Positions 37,190-47,017 of a stretch of DNA of 64,000 bases are shown here, piece after piece. The stretch comes from Necropsobacter rosorum (lineage in GTDB: Bacteria; Pseudomonadota; Gammaproteobacteria; Enterobacterales; Pasteurellaceae). How positions within the stretch are numbered: the first letter of the stretch is position 1; the number at the start of each line of letters is the position of its first letter. The DNA is taken from positions 1 to 64,000 of the forward strand of contig CCMQ01000005.1 of NCBI GenBank assembly GCA_000751835.1, read 5' to 3'. Both the position numbers and the translations under genes were made by a program. The notes under the pieces are model-generated. The model did not search any database and had not been told where the DNA came from. It worked only from the letters and a program-made list of their open reading frames with translations.

Positions 37190-37204
37190 TGCAATTGTTT
37201 CTCA
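37190..37204. promoter_or_regulatory. Possible Fur-like box before the family-5 ABC operon
   Basis: TGCAATTGTTTCTCA matches 10 of 14 defined bases of the 7-1-7 Fur consensus TGATAAT-N-ATTATCA. It lies 65 bases before the binding-protein start. This is a weak by-eye match. Confidence 0.3.
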
Positions 37205-37268
37205 TTTGTGCTAGATTTTCCCGCTTAACAGGACAGGTTTGTATGGTTTACGGGAGTTTTTAGCCTCT

Positions 37269-38843
37269 ATGAAAAAACTTATTTTATTCGTTTTATTAGC
37301 GGCGCTAGGCGGTCTCGCCTTTCTTTTTGTCGGTGACGACAAGTCTGAGGCCGATAAAAGTGCGGTGAAAAATTCATCGTTTTCTCAGCCGCAGAAAGGG
37401 TTGATCATCGTTACGCCGTGGGAAATTACGGCAACGGATCCGAGCAAATCCGGTTATATTTTTCAGCGTCTGCAACTGGCGGAAACGCTGGTGGAAACCG
37501 ACGGGCAAGGGCGCTTGCAGCCTGCGCTGGCGGAAAGCTGGCAGGCGAACGATAAGGCCGATGAATGGACGTTTAAACTGCGGCCGGCGGTGAAATTTCA
37601 CGACGGCTCATCGCTGAAAGCGGAAAACGTGGTGCAAAGCCTACAGGCGGCGCTTGACAAACCGACGCCGCTGAAAAATACGCTGATTAAAACCATCAGC
37701 GCGCAAGGCGATGATACGGTGCATATTACGCTGGCAAAACCGCTGGCGGCTTTTCCCGCTTATTTAGCCCATTATTCGACGATGATTCTGGCCAAATCGG
37801 CGTTTGACGCGCAAAACAATGTCCAACAAATTGTGGCGACGGGGCCTTACCGAGTGGTGAAGATCGAACCGCCGCAGAAAATCGAGCAGGTTGCCTTTGC
37901 CGATTATTGGGGAGAAAACGCGAAAATCCGTCAGGTGACGTATCTGGCGAACAGCCGCAGCGAAACCCGCACATTGCTGGCGCAAAGCGAACCGAATGCG
38001 TTGGTATTCAATCTTGATCCCGCCAGCGTAAGCCGCCTGCAACAGGATCCGAATTTACAGCTGCAATTCAAATCTATCGCCCGAACCATTCAGTTTAAAG
38101 TCAATGCGGCAAATCCGCTGTTTGCCGATGCGGCGGTGCGCCGGGCGTTAAGCGACGCTATCGACCGTCAGGGCATCGCCCAGTCCGTGCTGCGGATTGA
38201 TAACGGCGCGGCACAGCAGCTTTTCCCGCCGGCATTTGCCGATTGGCGTTTGCCGCTGGACGCCGAACGGCCGGATTATGCGGCGATTAAAGCCCGTTTG
38301 ACGGCATTGGGCTATCAGACCGACGAACAGGGCATGCTGGTTAAAGACGGTAAGCCGTTTAAATTTACGCTGCGGACGTTTTCCAATCGTCCTGAACTGC
38401 CGGTTATCGCCACCGCGCTACAGAATCAATGGCGTCAGATCGGCATTGATGTGGCGGTGTCGGTGGGAAATTTTTCCGACATTCCGGCCGGCCACCAGGA
38501 CGGTTCGCTGGAAATGGGACTGTATGCGCGCAACTATGCCCTGGTGCCGGATCCGATCGGCGCTTTATTGCAGGATTTTGCACCGCAGGGCGGCGATTGG
38601 GGCGTGATGAACTGGCAGGACGAACGCCTGAATCAGGCTTTAGCGCAGCTGGAAAAGCGCGTGGATGCGCAGGAACAGCGGCAGTTGAAACAACAGATTG
38701 CCGAGATTATTTATCAGCAGCGCCCGATAACGCCGGTGGTTTATTATCAGCAGAATGCGGCGGCGCACACAGCGCTTCAGGGGCTGGAAATCGATCCTTT
38801 CGAGCGCAGTTTCGGTCTGAATAAATTATCTTGGCAGGAATAA
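37269..38843 (+). CDS. ABC importer substrate-binding protein, family 5 (nickel/peptide type)
   Basis: Periplasmic binding protein of the SBP_bac_5 fold used for peptides, nickel complexes and opines. About 524 residues, with family blocks LQLAETLVETDGQGRLQPALAESW (read in parts, from near residue 70), WTFKLRPAVKFHDG and ATGPYRVVKIEP. The N-terminus is a hydrophobic signal/anchor (MKKLILFVLLAALGGLAFLF) with no lipobox cysteine, so it may stay membrane-tethered or be cut unusually. The start at 37269 is preferred over a non-ATG start at 37239. An uptake signal is read in frame as part of KSAVKN. It heads a four-gene operon; whether the substrate is nickel or peptide cannot be told from sequence. 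Confidence 0.88.
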   Translation: MKKLILFVLLAALGGLAFLFVGDDKSEADKSAVKNSSFSQPQKGLIIVTPWEITATDPSKSGYIFQRLQLAETLVETDGQGRLQPALAESWQANDKADEWTFKLRPAVKFHDGSSLKAENVVQSLQAALDKPTPLKNTLIKTISAQGDDTVHITLAKPLAAFPAYLAHYSTMILAKSAFDAQNNVQQIVATGPYRVVKIEPPQKIEQVAFADYWGENAKIRQVTYLANSRSETRTLLAQSEPNALVFNLDPASVSRLQQDPNLQLQFKSIARTIQFKVNAANPLFADAAVRRALSDAIDRQGIAQSVLRIDNGAAQQLFPPAFADWRLPLDAERPDYAAIKARLTALGYQTDEQGMLVKDGKPFKFTLRTFSNRPELPVIATALQNQWRQIGIDVAVSVGNFSDIPAGHQDGSLEMGLYARNYALVPDPIGALLQDFAPQGGDWGVMNWQDERLNQALAQLEKRVDAQEQRQLKQQIAEIIYQQRPITPVVYYQQNAAAHTALQGLEIDPFERSFGLNKLSWQE

Positions 38844-38852
38844 GGATCTGTC

Positions 38853-39803
38853 GTGCTGAATATGATTGCGAAACGTGTAGGACAAATTTTACTGGTGATT
38901 TGGTCGGTGGGGACGCTGACCTTTTTACTGACCCGCAGTCTGCCGGGGGATATGGCATACCGCATTGCCGCCAGCCGCTACGGCTATGATCAAACCGACG
39001 GTGCGGCGGCGGAGCTGGTGCGCGCCGAGCTGGGGCTGGATCAAAGCTGGTGGCAGAGTTATGTGCACTGGCTGACCGATCTGGTGCAGCTGAAACTGGG
39101 TAATTCACTGGTCAGCGGGGAGGCGGTATGGCATGAAATCGCCCATCAGTTCGGGCATACGCTGGCATTGGCACTGGTTGCGCTGTTGTTTGCGCTGCTT
39201 ATCGGCCCGCCTTTGGGATTGCTGGCGGCGTGGAAGCCGAACGGTCTGTTTGACCGTTTCACCTTGCTGCTCAGCACCTTACTGCGTTCTGTGCCGGCGT
39301 TTATTATCGGCATCGGCTTAATCACCCTGTTTGCGGTGCGGTTAAAATGGCTGCCCGCCGCGGGTTACGGCAGCGGGCAGTATTTTATTCTGCCGGCGCT
39401 GACACTGGCGCTCGGACTCAGTGCGGTGTCTATTCGGGTCAGCCGGCATGCGTTGGTGGAGGTGATGCATACCGATTATTATCAGTTTTCCCGTCTGAAG
39501 GGCTTAACCGAAATGCGCAGTTTTCTGCGCCACGGCCTGCGCAATGTGGCCATTCCGGTGCTGGCGTATCATTCCGTGCAGTTGGTTTATTTGATTGAAG
39601 GCGTGGTGATTGTGGAAAGCCTGTTTGCCTGGCCGGGCAGCGGTCATGCGTTGGTGCATGCGGTGATTGCGCGCGATGTGCCGATGATTCAGGGCACCTG
39701 TCTGATTATGGGCGGTATTTTTGTGTTGTTGAATATGCTGGTGGATATGTTAAGCGCGGTGATTGATCCGCGGGTGACGGTTCACGGAGGGCGGCGCGGA
39801 TGA
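38853..39803 (+). CDS. ABC importer permease 1 (DppB/NikB type)
   Basis: Inner-membrane permease of 316 residues with about six membrane segments. The N-terminus LLVIWSVGTLTFLLTRSLPGD is the DppB/NikB-type signature, and the cytoplasmic loop that docks to the ATPase is near residue 210 (DYYQFSRLKGLTE). The GTG at 38853 has a ribosome site AAGGATC nearby; an ATG three codons later is possible. Its end overlaps the next permease by four bases. Confidence 0.92.
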   Translation: MLNMIAKRVGQILLVIWSVGTLTFLLTRSLPGDMAYRIAASRYGYDQTDGAAAELVRAELGLDQSWWQSYVHWLTDLVQLKLGNSLVSGEAVWHEIAHQFGHTLALALVALLFALLIGPPLGLLAAWKPNGLFDRFTLLLSTLLRSVPAFIIGIGLITLFAVRLKWLPAAGYGSGQYFILPALTLALGLSAVSIRVSRHALVEVMHTDYYQFSRLKGLTEMRSFLRHGLRNVAIPVLAYHSVQLVYLIEGVVIVESLFAWPGSGHALVHAVIARDVPMIQGTCLIMGGIFVLLNMLVDMLSAVIDPRVTVHGGRRG

Positions 39804-40588
39804 AACAATCCTTTTCCTGCGCGCAAAAGTGCGGTGCATTTTTATTGATTTTATTACTGGCCTTCGCCTATTTACAGCCCTGCTATTATCCGATGGACGA
39901 GGCGTTGCAGAATCTGAACAAAACGTTGCAAAAACCGACCGCACTTTACTGGCTGGGTACCGATCATCTGGGGCGCGATATGCTGGCAAGACTGGCATCG
40001 GCCGTGCGGTTGTCTTTTTCGCTGATCGTGATGTCGGTCGGCGGTTCTCTGTTTTTCGGTTTGTTGTTCGGCGTCATGGCCGGCATGCTGGGCGGCTGGA
40101 CGGATCGCCTGTTCAGCTTTCTGTGCAATATGATTATGGCGCTGCCCGGTTTGCTGTTCGTGTTGCTGTTTGCCGCGCTGGCGCCCGGTTCGTTCTGGTC
40201 GTTGTATCTGGGCATTGCGTTGGTGATGTGGGTCGAATTTTTCCGCGTTATCCGCGCCATGACGCAAACCGTCGCCGGCAGCAATGAAATTCAGTCTTCC
40301 TATCTGATGGATATGGGATTCTGGTATTGTTTCAAACGTCACCTGTTTCCGAAACTGGCGCCGGTGGTGCTGACTTTAAGCGCTTTTTCCGCCGCGAATG
40401 CGGTGCTGGCGCTGGCGACGCTGGGCTTTATTAATGTCGGGCTGCGTCCGCCGATACCGGAACTGGGGCTGATGATGACGGAGCTGTTTCCTTATTATTA
40501 TGAAGCGCCTTATATTTTCATGCTGCCGATTATCGTGGTGTTTTTACTGGTGCTGAGTTTTCAGTTAATGTCGGGGAGAGTGAAATAA
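39800..40588 (+). CDS. ABC importer permease 2 (DppC/NikC type)
   Basis: Second inner-membrane permease, 262 residues, five to six membrane segments. It has the family motif YWLGTDHLGRDMLARLASAVR and the EAA-like docking loop around FFRVIRAMTQTV. It starts four bases before the end of permease 1, and its stop codon overlaps the ATPase start by one base, so the three are tightly coupled. Two uptake signals are in frame near its start (39827 and 39938). Confidence 0.92.
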   Translation: MKQSFSCAQKCGAFLLILLLAFAYLQPCYYPMDEALQNLNKTLQKPTALYWLGTDHLGRDMLARLASAVRLSFSLIVMSVGGSLFFGLLFGVMAGMLGGWTDRLFSFLCNMIMALPGLLFVLLFAALAPGSFWSLYLGIALVMWVEFFRVIRAMTQTVAGSNEIQSSYLMDMGFWYCFKRHLFPKLAPVVLTLSAFSAANAVLALATLGFINVGLRPPIPELGLMMTELFPYYYEAPYIFMLPIIVVFLLVLSFQLMSGRVK

Positions 40589-41994
40589 TGACGTTACTTA
40601 TTCAGACCGAACAGCTCAGCGTGCGCACTAAAAACGGCGTGACTTTAGTCGAACCGATCAGTTTGCAGCTGCCGGCCGGCACCAATCTGACCATTCTGGG
40701 CGAGACCGGATCGGGCAAAAGTTTGCTGGCGCAGGCCATTATGGGCGCTTTGCCGGACGCACTGGTGGCCGAGGGGCAAGTGTTGATTGAAGGCAACGCT
40801 TTAAGCTGCCGTCAGCGCCGCCTATATTGGGGCAAACGGCTGGCAATGCTGGCGCAGGAGCCGAGCCGCTCATTGGATCCGACCATGACGGTGTTTAATC
40901 AGATCTGGGAAAGTCTGTATTTCGTCGCGGCGGACAGCCTTGCCGAGGCGCGGCAAAAAACACGGCAAAAACTGACCGCGCTTGGGCTGGAAAAAGGTGA
41001 AAAATCCTATCCGCACCAATTATCCGGCGGTATGGCGCAGCGCGCCGCCTTTGCGGCCGCCACTGCTGGCGGCGCGTATATGGTGATTGCCGACGAACCG
41101 ACCAAAGGGCTGGATGAAGCCAACAAACAAAGCGTCATCGACTTATTGCGGCACATTGCCCGGCAGGGCGGCGCGCTGCTGACCATCACTCATGATATTG
41201 ACGTGGCAGAGCAGCTGGGCGGGCAGATTATGGTAATGAAAAAAGGGCAGCTGCTGGAACAAGGGGCGGCCGAACAAGTGCTGGGCGCGCCGCGTTCGGA
41301 TTATGCTCGTCAGTTGATTGCCAGCGCACCGCATAACTGGCCGCAGCAGGAAAAAGTGCAATTAATGACGCCGCCGCTGCTGCATGTACAGGATTTGGCG
41401 TTAGCGCGCGGTAAACGGGAATTGTTTGAAGAACTGAGTTTTACCTTGCGCCGCGGTGAAGTGCTTGGGCTGGTGGGCGACAGCGGCATCGGCAAAAGCT
41501 CGCTGGGTGATGCGCTGTGCGGTGTGCTGGCGCCGGAATTCGGGCGCATCCGCTGGCAGGCAAACGTAGCGCGCCGGCAGGTGCTGAAACTCTATCAGGA
41601 TCCGCCGTCGGCATTTGCGCCGCATATTCCGCTACAAGTGTTGCTGGATGATGTGATCGATAAACATCAGTTGGATCGCAGCCGGCTCCCTCACCTGTTG
41701 CGGCAGCTTAAACTTGAGCCGCAATTGTTGCAACGGACGGCGGAAAATGTCTCCGGCGGTGAGCTGCAACGGGTGGCGATTTTACGCGCGCTGTTGTTTG
41801 ACCCGGTGTTGCTGTTTGCCGATGAAGTCACCTCGCGGCTGGATCCCATCACCCAGAAAGACACGCTGGATTTGCTGACCGCACAATGCGCCCGTCTGCA
41901 ATGCGCGTTGGTGATCGTCAGCCACGACCGGCATGTAATTGCGCATTATTGTCATCGGATTATCGATTTAAATCAGTTTGTTAAAGAAATTTAA
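40588..41994 (+). CDS. ABC importer ATPase with two fused nucleotide-binding domains
   Basis: A single 468-residue protein carries both ATPases that are usually separate (DppD/DppF or NikD/NikE). Domain 1 has Walker A GETGSGKS (near residue 36), signature LSGGMAQR and Walker B VIADEPTKGLD; domain 2 has Walker A GDSGIGKSS (near 296), signature VSGGELQR and LLFADEVTSRLD. Fused forms occur in YejF and GsiA but are usually longer (530-620). Neither half is missing a key motif. The gene closes the operon and ubiA follows after 51 bases. Confidence 0.93.
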   Translation: MTLLIQTEQLSVRTKNGVTLVEPISLQLPAGTNLTILGETGSGKSLLAQAIMGALPDALVAEGQVLIEGNALSCRQRRLYWGKRLAMLAQEPSRSLDPTMTVFNQIWESLYFVAADSLAEARQKTRQKLTALGLEKGEKSYPHQLSGGMAQRAAFAAATAGGAYMVIADEPTKGLDEANKQSVIDLLRHIARQGGALLTITHDIDVAEQLGGQIMVMKKGQLLEQGAAEQVLGAPRSDYARQLIASAPHNWPQQEKVQLMTPPLLHVQDLALARGKRELFEELSFTLRRGEVLGLVGDSGIGKSSLGDALCGVLAPEFGRIRWQANVARRQVLKLYQDPPSAFAPHIPLQVLLDDVIDKHQLDRSRLPHLLRQLKLEPQLLQRTAENVSGGELQRVAILRALLFDPVLLFADEVTSRLDPITQKDTLDLLTAQCARLQCALVIVSHDRHVIAHYCHRIIDLNQFVKEI

Positions 41995-42045
41995 CCGAAT
42001 TTACAGTAAAATGGCGGCATTATTTTACACCGAAGCCATCGAATT

Positions 42046-42933
42046 ATGCCGTTATCGAAATCAAAACTGACCGCCTATGCGCAACTGATGCGCCTTGATA
42101 AGCCGATCGGAACCTTGCTGTTACTCTGGCCGACGTTGTGGGCGTTATTTTTAGCTGCCAAGTCGTTGCCGGATTTATCGGTGTTGCTGATTTTTATCCT
42201 CGGCGTGATTTTTATGCGCGCGGCGGGCTGCGTGATCAACGATTATGCCGATCGTCATATCGACGGGCAGGTCAAGCGCACCTCACAACGCCCGCTGGCA
42301 ACCGGCAGCGCAACACCGCAGGAAGCCAAAATGCTGTTTATCCTGTTAGTGTTGTGCGCTTTTGTTTTGGTGCTGTTTCTCAATTATTACGCCATTGCGC
42401 TGTCGGTGATTGCGGTGTTGCTGGCGTTTATCTATCCGTTTATGAAGCGTTATACTCACCTGCCGCAGTTTTTTCTCGGCGCCGCTTTCGGCTGGTCGAT
42501 TCCCATGGCATACGGTGCGGTGCTGGAAAGGTTGCCGGCGGAATGCTGGCTGCTGTTTATCGCCAATCTGGCGTGGACGGTGGCTTACGACACCCAATAT
42601 GCCATGGTGGACAGGGATGACGATTTGCGCATCGGGGTAAAATCCACCGCGATTTTATTCGCCCAATATGATAATAAAATCATCGCATTATTGCAGTTTA
42701 TCGCGCTGTCGGCGCTGATTGCCGTCGGTTATCTCGCCGGTCTTGCGCAGGGGTATTTTATTTTGCTGTTTTTTGCCGCGCTGTTTTTTATTTATCAATG
42801 CAAGCTGACCAAAAACCGCACCCGCGAAGACTGTTTCAAAGCCTTTCTGAATAACAACTATTTCGGCATGACGGTTTTTATCGCCGTTCTGGCGGGCGTT
42901 TTCGGCTCCTCCTCTTTCCCCTTAATCGGCTGA
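42046..42933 (+). CDS. ubiA: 4-Hydroxybenzoate octaprenyltransferase
   Basis: Integral membrane prenyltransferase attaching the polyprenyl chain to 4-hydroxybenzoate in ubiquinone synthesis. The 295 residues have about eight membrane segments and both aspartate-rich motifs: [15 protein letters not shown] (near residue 65) and [16 protein letters not shown] (near 180). Start motif [18 protein letters not shown] is conserved. No ubiC precedes it here. It starts at an ATG at 42046 with a weak ribosome site. Confidence 0.97.
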   Translation: MPLSKSKLTAYAQLMRLDKPIGTLLLLWPTLWALFLAAKSLPDLSVLLIFILGVIFMRAAGCVINDYADRHIDGQVKRTSQRPLATGSATPQEAKMLFILLVLCAFVLVLFLNYYAIALSVIAVLLAFIYPFMKRYTHLPQFFLGAAFGWSIPMAYGAVLERLPAECWLLFIANLAWTVAYDTQYAMVDRDDDLRIGVKSTAILFAQYDNKIIALLQFIALSALIAVGYLAGLAQGYFILLFFAALFFIYQCKLTKNRTREDCFKAFLNNNYFGMTVFIAVLAGVFGSSSFPLIG

Positions 42934-43056
42934 TCGGATTACGGATATTGCGCCCATCAAAACGGCGGGCGGAAAATATTTGCCCGTTCGCCTTGAAACC
43001 GGCGCCCGCCAACCGCATATATCACGGCAAGTCTCAAGTTACAGAAGGAAAACAAT

Positions 43057-43581
43057 ATGACGACAATAGTCAGTGTACGCCGCAACGGTAAAGTGGTGGT
43101 CGGCGGCGACGGTCAGGTTTCGCTCGGCAATACCGTGATGAAGGGCAATGCGCGCAAAGTGCGCCGGCTGTACCATAATAAGGTGCTGGCGGGTTTTGCC
43201 GGCGGTACGGCGGATGCCTTTACCCTGTTTGAACTGTTTGAACGCAAGCTGGAAATGCATCAGGGGCATTTATTAAAAAGTGCGGTGGAATTAGCCAAAG
43301 ATTGGCGCACCGACCGCACGTTGCGCAAACTGGAGGCGATGCTGATTGTCGCCGATGAGAAAGAAAGTCTGATTATTACCGGTATCGGCGATGTGGTACA
43401 GCCGGAAGACGATCAGATTCTGGCTATCGGTTCGGGCGGCAATTATGCCCTGTCCGCCGCCCGTGCGCTGGTGGCGAACACCGATCTGTCGGCACGCGAA
43501 ATCGTGGAAAAATCCTTAACCATCGCCGGCGAGATCTGCGTGTTTACCAATCAGCACCACACCATTGAAGAATTGCCTTAA
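43057..43581 (+). CDS. hslV: ATP-dependent protease proteolytic subunit HslV
   Basis: Threonine protease forming two hexameric rings with HslU. The 174 residues begin [20 protein letters not shown]; the N-terminal threonine exposed after Met removal is the nucleophile. [20 protein letters not shown] is conserved. An uptake signal is in frame near 43279. A CAGAAGGAAAACAAT ribosome site precedes the ATG. hslU follows after 39 bases in the same operon. Confidence 0.98.
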   Translation: MTTIVSVRRNGKVVVGGDGQVSLGNTVMKGNARKVRRLYHNKVLAGFAGGTADAFTLFELFERKLEMHQGHLLKSAVELAKDWRTDRTLRKLEAMLIVADEKESLIITGIGDVVQPEDDQILAIGSGGNYALSAARALVANTDLSAREIVEKSLTIAGEICVFTNQHHTIEELP

Positions 43582-43620
43582 GCGCAACGCATCGACAATA
43601 GAGCAACAAAGGAATTGATT

Positions 43621-44952
43621 ATGTCTGAAATGACACCTCGTGAAATCGTATCCGAACTGGATCAACACATTATCGGGCAGGCGGACGCCAAAAGAGCGGT
43701 CGCCATCGCCCTGCGCAACCGCTGGCGCAGAATGCAGCTGGAAGAGCCGCTGCGCCATGAAGTCACCCCGAAAAACATTTTGATGATCGGCCCGACCGGG
43801 GTGGGGAAAACCGAAATCGCGCGCCGTCTGGCAAAACTGGCGAATGCGCCGTTTATTAAAGTGGAAGCCACAAAATTTACCGAAGTGGGCTATGTGGGTA
43901 AAGAAGTGGATTCGATTATCCGCGATTTAACCGACAGTGCCATGAAACTGGTGCGCCAGAGCGAGATCGAAAAAAATCGTTTTCGTGCGGAAGAAGCCGC
44001 GGAAGACCGCATTCTGGATGCGCTGCTGCCACCGGCAAAAAATCAGTGGGGCGAAGTGGAAAACCATGATAATCACAGCAATACCCGTCAGGTTTTCCGT
44101 AAAAAATTACGCGAAGGCCAGCTGGACGAGCGGGAAATCGACGTTGATGTGGCGCTGCCGTCCATGGGCGTCGAGATTATGGCGCCGCCGGGCATGGAAG
44201 ATATGACCAATCAGCTACAGTCCATGTTTCAGAATTTGTCCAGCGGACAAACCAAAAAACGCAAAATGAAGATTAAGGACGCGCTGAAAGTGTTAATCGA
44301 CGATGAAGCGGCGAAACTGATCAATCCGGAAGAGCTGAAACAAAAAGCGATCGACGCGGTGGAACAAAACGGCATCGTGTTTATCGACGAAATTGACAAA
44401 ATCTGTAAAAAAGGCGAATACAGCGGCGCCGATATTTCGCGCGAAGGGGTGCAGCGGGATTTACTGCCGTTGGTGGAAGGTTCGACCATCAACACCAAAC
44501 ACGGTATGGTCAAAACCGATCATATTCTGTTTATTGCCTCCGGTGCCTTTCAGGTGGCGCGCCCGTCGGATTTGATCCCGGAATTACAGGGGCGCTTGCC
44601 GATTCGGGTGGAACTTTCCGCCTTAACCGCGAAAGATTTCGAGCGTATTCTGACCGAGCCGAACGCTTCTTTAACCGAGCAATATAAGGCGTTAATGGCA
44701 ACCGAAGGGGTGCATATCGACTTTACCGAAGATGCGATCAAAACCATTGCCGAAGCGGCGTTCCGGGTGAACGAGAAAACCGAAAATATCGGCGCCCGCC
44801 GGCTGCATACGGTGATGGAACGCTTAATGGATAAAATTTCCTTTAACGCCAGCGATATGACCGGCCAGCAAGTGACGATCGACGCCGCCTATGTAAAAGA
44901 CGCACTGGGCGATGTGGTAGAAAACGAAGATCTCAGCCGGTTTATTCTGTAG
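43621..44952 (+). CDS. hslU: ATP-dependent protease ATPase subunit HslU
   Basis: AAA+ unfoldase feeding HslV, heat-shock induced in E. coli. The 443 residues equal E. coli HslU. Walker A is [10 protein letters not shown] (near residue 60), Walker [10 protein letters not shown], with the I-domain between about 110 and 240, and the C-terminus ends in FIL, the tail that docks into HslV. The frame extends to a TTG at 43615, but the ATG at 43621 gives [10 protein letters not shown] as in relatives and follows AAAGGAATTG. Confidence 0.98.
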   Translation: MSEMTPREIVSELDQHIIGQADAKRAVAIALRNRWRRMQLEEPLRHEVTPKNILMIGPTGVGKTEIARRLAKLANAPFIKVEATKFTEVGYVGKEVDSIIRDLTDSAMKLVRQSEIEKNRFRAEEAAEDRILDALLPPAKNQWGEVENHDNHSNTRQVFRKKLREGQLDEREIDVDVALPSMGVEIMAPPGMEDMTNQLQSMFQNLSSGQTKKRKMKIKDALKVLIDDEAAKLINPEELKQKAIDAVEQNGIVFIDEIDKICKKGEYSGADISREGVQRDLLPLVEGSTINTKHGMVKTDHILFIASGAFQVARPSDLIPELQGRLPIRVELSALTAKDFERILTEPNASLTEQYKALMATEGVHIDFTEDAIKTIAEAAFRVNEKTENIGARRLHTVMERLMDKISFNASDMTGQQVTIDAAYVKDALGDVVENEDLSRFIL

Positions 44953-44970
44953 GATTGAAATCTTTCGTAT

Positions 44971-45017
44971 AAAAAAAGTGCGGTGGAAATTTTTATTTTT
45001 TTCACCGCACTTTTTTA
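44971..45017. terminator. Uptake-signal inverted pair between hslU and the YddA-like gene
   Basis: AAAAAAAGTGCGGTG and CACCGCACTTTTTT form a 14-base stem with a T-rich loop and T tail, made of two opposed uptake signals between convergent genes. Confidence 0.93.
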
Positions 45018-45023
45018 TCCGGC

Positions 45024-46811
45024 TTAGAGGCTGGTCAGCTGCCAGCTTTGATCCGGGTTGAGATGTAAATGCTGTTGGTGATGCTGACGCAAAGTGGTGC
45101 GGTGTCCTACGCTGATAATGGTGGTCTGTGGCAGTTCTGCGGTTAACAGCCGGTACATGGCGTCTTCCAGCCCTTCGTCCAGACTGGCGGTGGCTTCGTC
45201 CAGAAACGCGACGGCAGGTTTATGCAACAGCAAACGGGCAAATGCCAGACGCTGCTGTTCGCCGAGAGACAGCACGCGACTCCAGTCGTTTGGCTGTGTC
45301 AGTTTGTCCGCCAGATGGGCTAAACTGACGCGGCGCAGCAGCTCGGCGGCTTGTCGTATGTCCGCAGATGGCGGCGTCGTATCAGGGTAATAAAGCGCAT
45401 CAATCAGGCGCCCCTGCGGCAGATAAGGTTTCTGCGATAAAAACAAGGCGCTATGCTGCGGGCGACCGACGGTGCCTTGCGAATACGGCCATAACCCCGC
45501 GGCGGTGCGCAATAAGGTGGTTTTTCCCGCGCCGGATTGCCCCTGAATAAGCAGTCTTGTTCCCGCCGCCAGTTGCACATTGAGGGCGCGGATTAAGGTT
45601 TGACCGTTCGGCGTGTTGACATCCAGATCGCTGAAAAATACGCTGCCGTCAGTATCACGCATTGCCACTTTGGACGGTTGATTGGTATCCATAATCGCAG
45701 TGTGAAAACCGGTCAGACGATCCAGCACTGCGCGATAGGCGGTAAAACTGTCATAAGCGTTACGATAAAAAGACAGTGCGCTTTCCACTTTGCCGAACGC
45801 CTGTGCGGTCTGCATCATATCGCCCAGTTTGATTTGTTGGCTGAAATAGCGGACAGCTTGAATCGCCAGGGGGAAAATCACCGATACCTGCGAAACCAGC
45901 AGGTTGAAGCCGGATAATTTCAGACTGCGGTACACGATGTGCCAGACATTGTCGATCACTTTGTCAAACTGACGCAGCAGTGTGCTTTTTTCCATTTTTT
46001 CGCCGCGGTAAAACGCAATGCTTTCGGCATATTCTTTCAGACGAATCAGTGAATAACGGTAGTTGGCGTTGAGCCGTTCGTTAATAAAATTCAGCCGGAT
46101 TAACGGGCGTCCGATTTTAAAGGCGAAGATACTGCCGATCAGAACATAAATAAACACTAAAAACACCATCATATGCGGAATTTCTACGCCGCCGATGGTC
46201 ATCGGGCCGGACAGATTCCATAAAATGACGGTAAATGCCACCAAGGAGACGGATGAGGAAATCACGCCGGTGGCAAAGCCCAGCGATTCGGACACATAGG
46301 ATTGTACATCCTGCTGGATGCGCTGATCGGGGTTATCCAGCTGATTAGACAAAAACTGGGCTTTGTAATAGGCCTGATTGGTCGTCCATTTATCCAGCAT
46401 ATTGGCATTCAGCCAGATACGCCACTGAATGGTAAAGCGCTGGGTCAGATAATAAGTAAACAGAACATTGACCACATGTATGCCGGCCAGAACCGAAAAG
46501 ATGATCATCTGCTGCCAGAATACCTCGGCATTGATTTCCTGCAAGGCGCTGTACATGGCGTTATACCAGCTGGAAAATAAAATATCCAGCCGCACGGACA
46601 GTAAATTAAAGGCGATAATAACGAAAAAATAGCACAACGGCTTTAGGCTGTTTTTCGGTGACAGATAGCCTTGTGCCAGTAACCAGAACTGATGCGCCCA
46701 GCGGGTCGTTCTGGCTAAAATATAAAGTAGAAGTGAAAAAATAATGCCTGTAATAATAAGACTTTTGACGATCCAAAGTAATGAGGTGACGAGTTCTTGC
46801 GACCAGTTCAT
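45024..46811 (-). CDS. SbmA/BacA-like membrane protein fused to ABC ATPase (YddA type)
   Basis: The 595-residue protein combines an SbmA/BacA-like membrane domain (about residues 15-370, six membrane segments; SSWYNAMYSAL and WRIWLNANMLDKW are diagnostic) with a C-terminal ATPase (Walker A GQSGAGKTT, signature LSLGEQQR, Walker B VAFLDEATASLD). Members of this group, such as E. coli YddA and human ABCD4-like proteins, move peptides or cofactors; the substrate here is unknown. It is divergent from the YidE-type gene, the same pairing as in H. influenzae by memory. Confidence 0.9.
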   Translation of the reverse strand: MNWSQELVTSLLWIVKSLIITGIIFSLLLYILARTTRWAHQFWLLAQGYLSPKNSLKPLCYFFVIIAFNLLSVRLDILFSSWYNAMYSALQEINAEVFWQQMIIFSVLAGIHVVNVLFTYYLTQRFTIQWRIWLNANMLDKWTTNQAYYKAQFLSNQLDNPDQRIQQDVQSYVSESLGFATGVISSSVSLVAFTVILWNLSGPMTIGGVEIPHMMVFLVFIYVLIGSIFAFKIGRPLIRLNFINERLNANYRYSLIRLKEYAESIAFYRGEKMEKSTLLRQFDKVIDNVWHIVYRSLKLSGFNLLVSQVSVIFPLAIQAVRYFSQQIKLGDMMQTAQAFGKVESALSFYRNAYDSFTAYRAVLDRLTGFHTAIMDTNQPSKVAMRDTDGSVFFSDLDVNTPNGQTLIRALNVQLAAGTRLLIQGQSGAGKTTLLRTAAGLWPYSQGTVGRPQHSALFLSQKPYLPQGRLIDALYYPDTTPPSADIRQAAELLRRVSLAHLADKLTQPNDWSRVLSLGEQQRLAFARLLLHKPAVAFLDEATASLDEGLEDAMYRLLTAELPQTTIISVGHRTTLRQHHQQHLHLNPDQSWQLTSL

Positions 46812-47017
46812 GTGTTGTTCCGACTAAAAAAGCGATTCATCTGACGATAAATTGCCCGATTTAAAAACTTGTTCAAATATTGTTAAAAAAAACAGCATAT
46901 TAATCAAGAAAAATGTGATAAACGTTCAACTTTTTATAATTCGCTGGTTTTTTAAAAATGGAGATTGCTATAATTTCCGGCAGTCATTTTTTTAAATTTA
47001 AGCTAACAGAGGTAACT

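Noticed and set aside
37239-37268. Earlier start for the ABC binding protein
   Set aside because: It is a non-ATG start; the ATG at 37269 begins directly with the basic-hydrophobic signal sequence.
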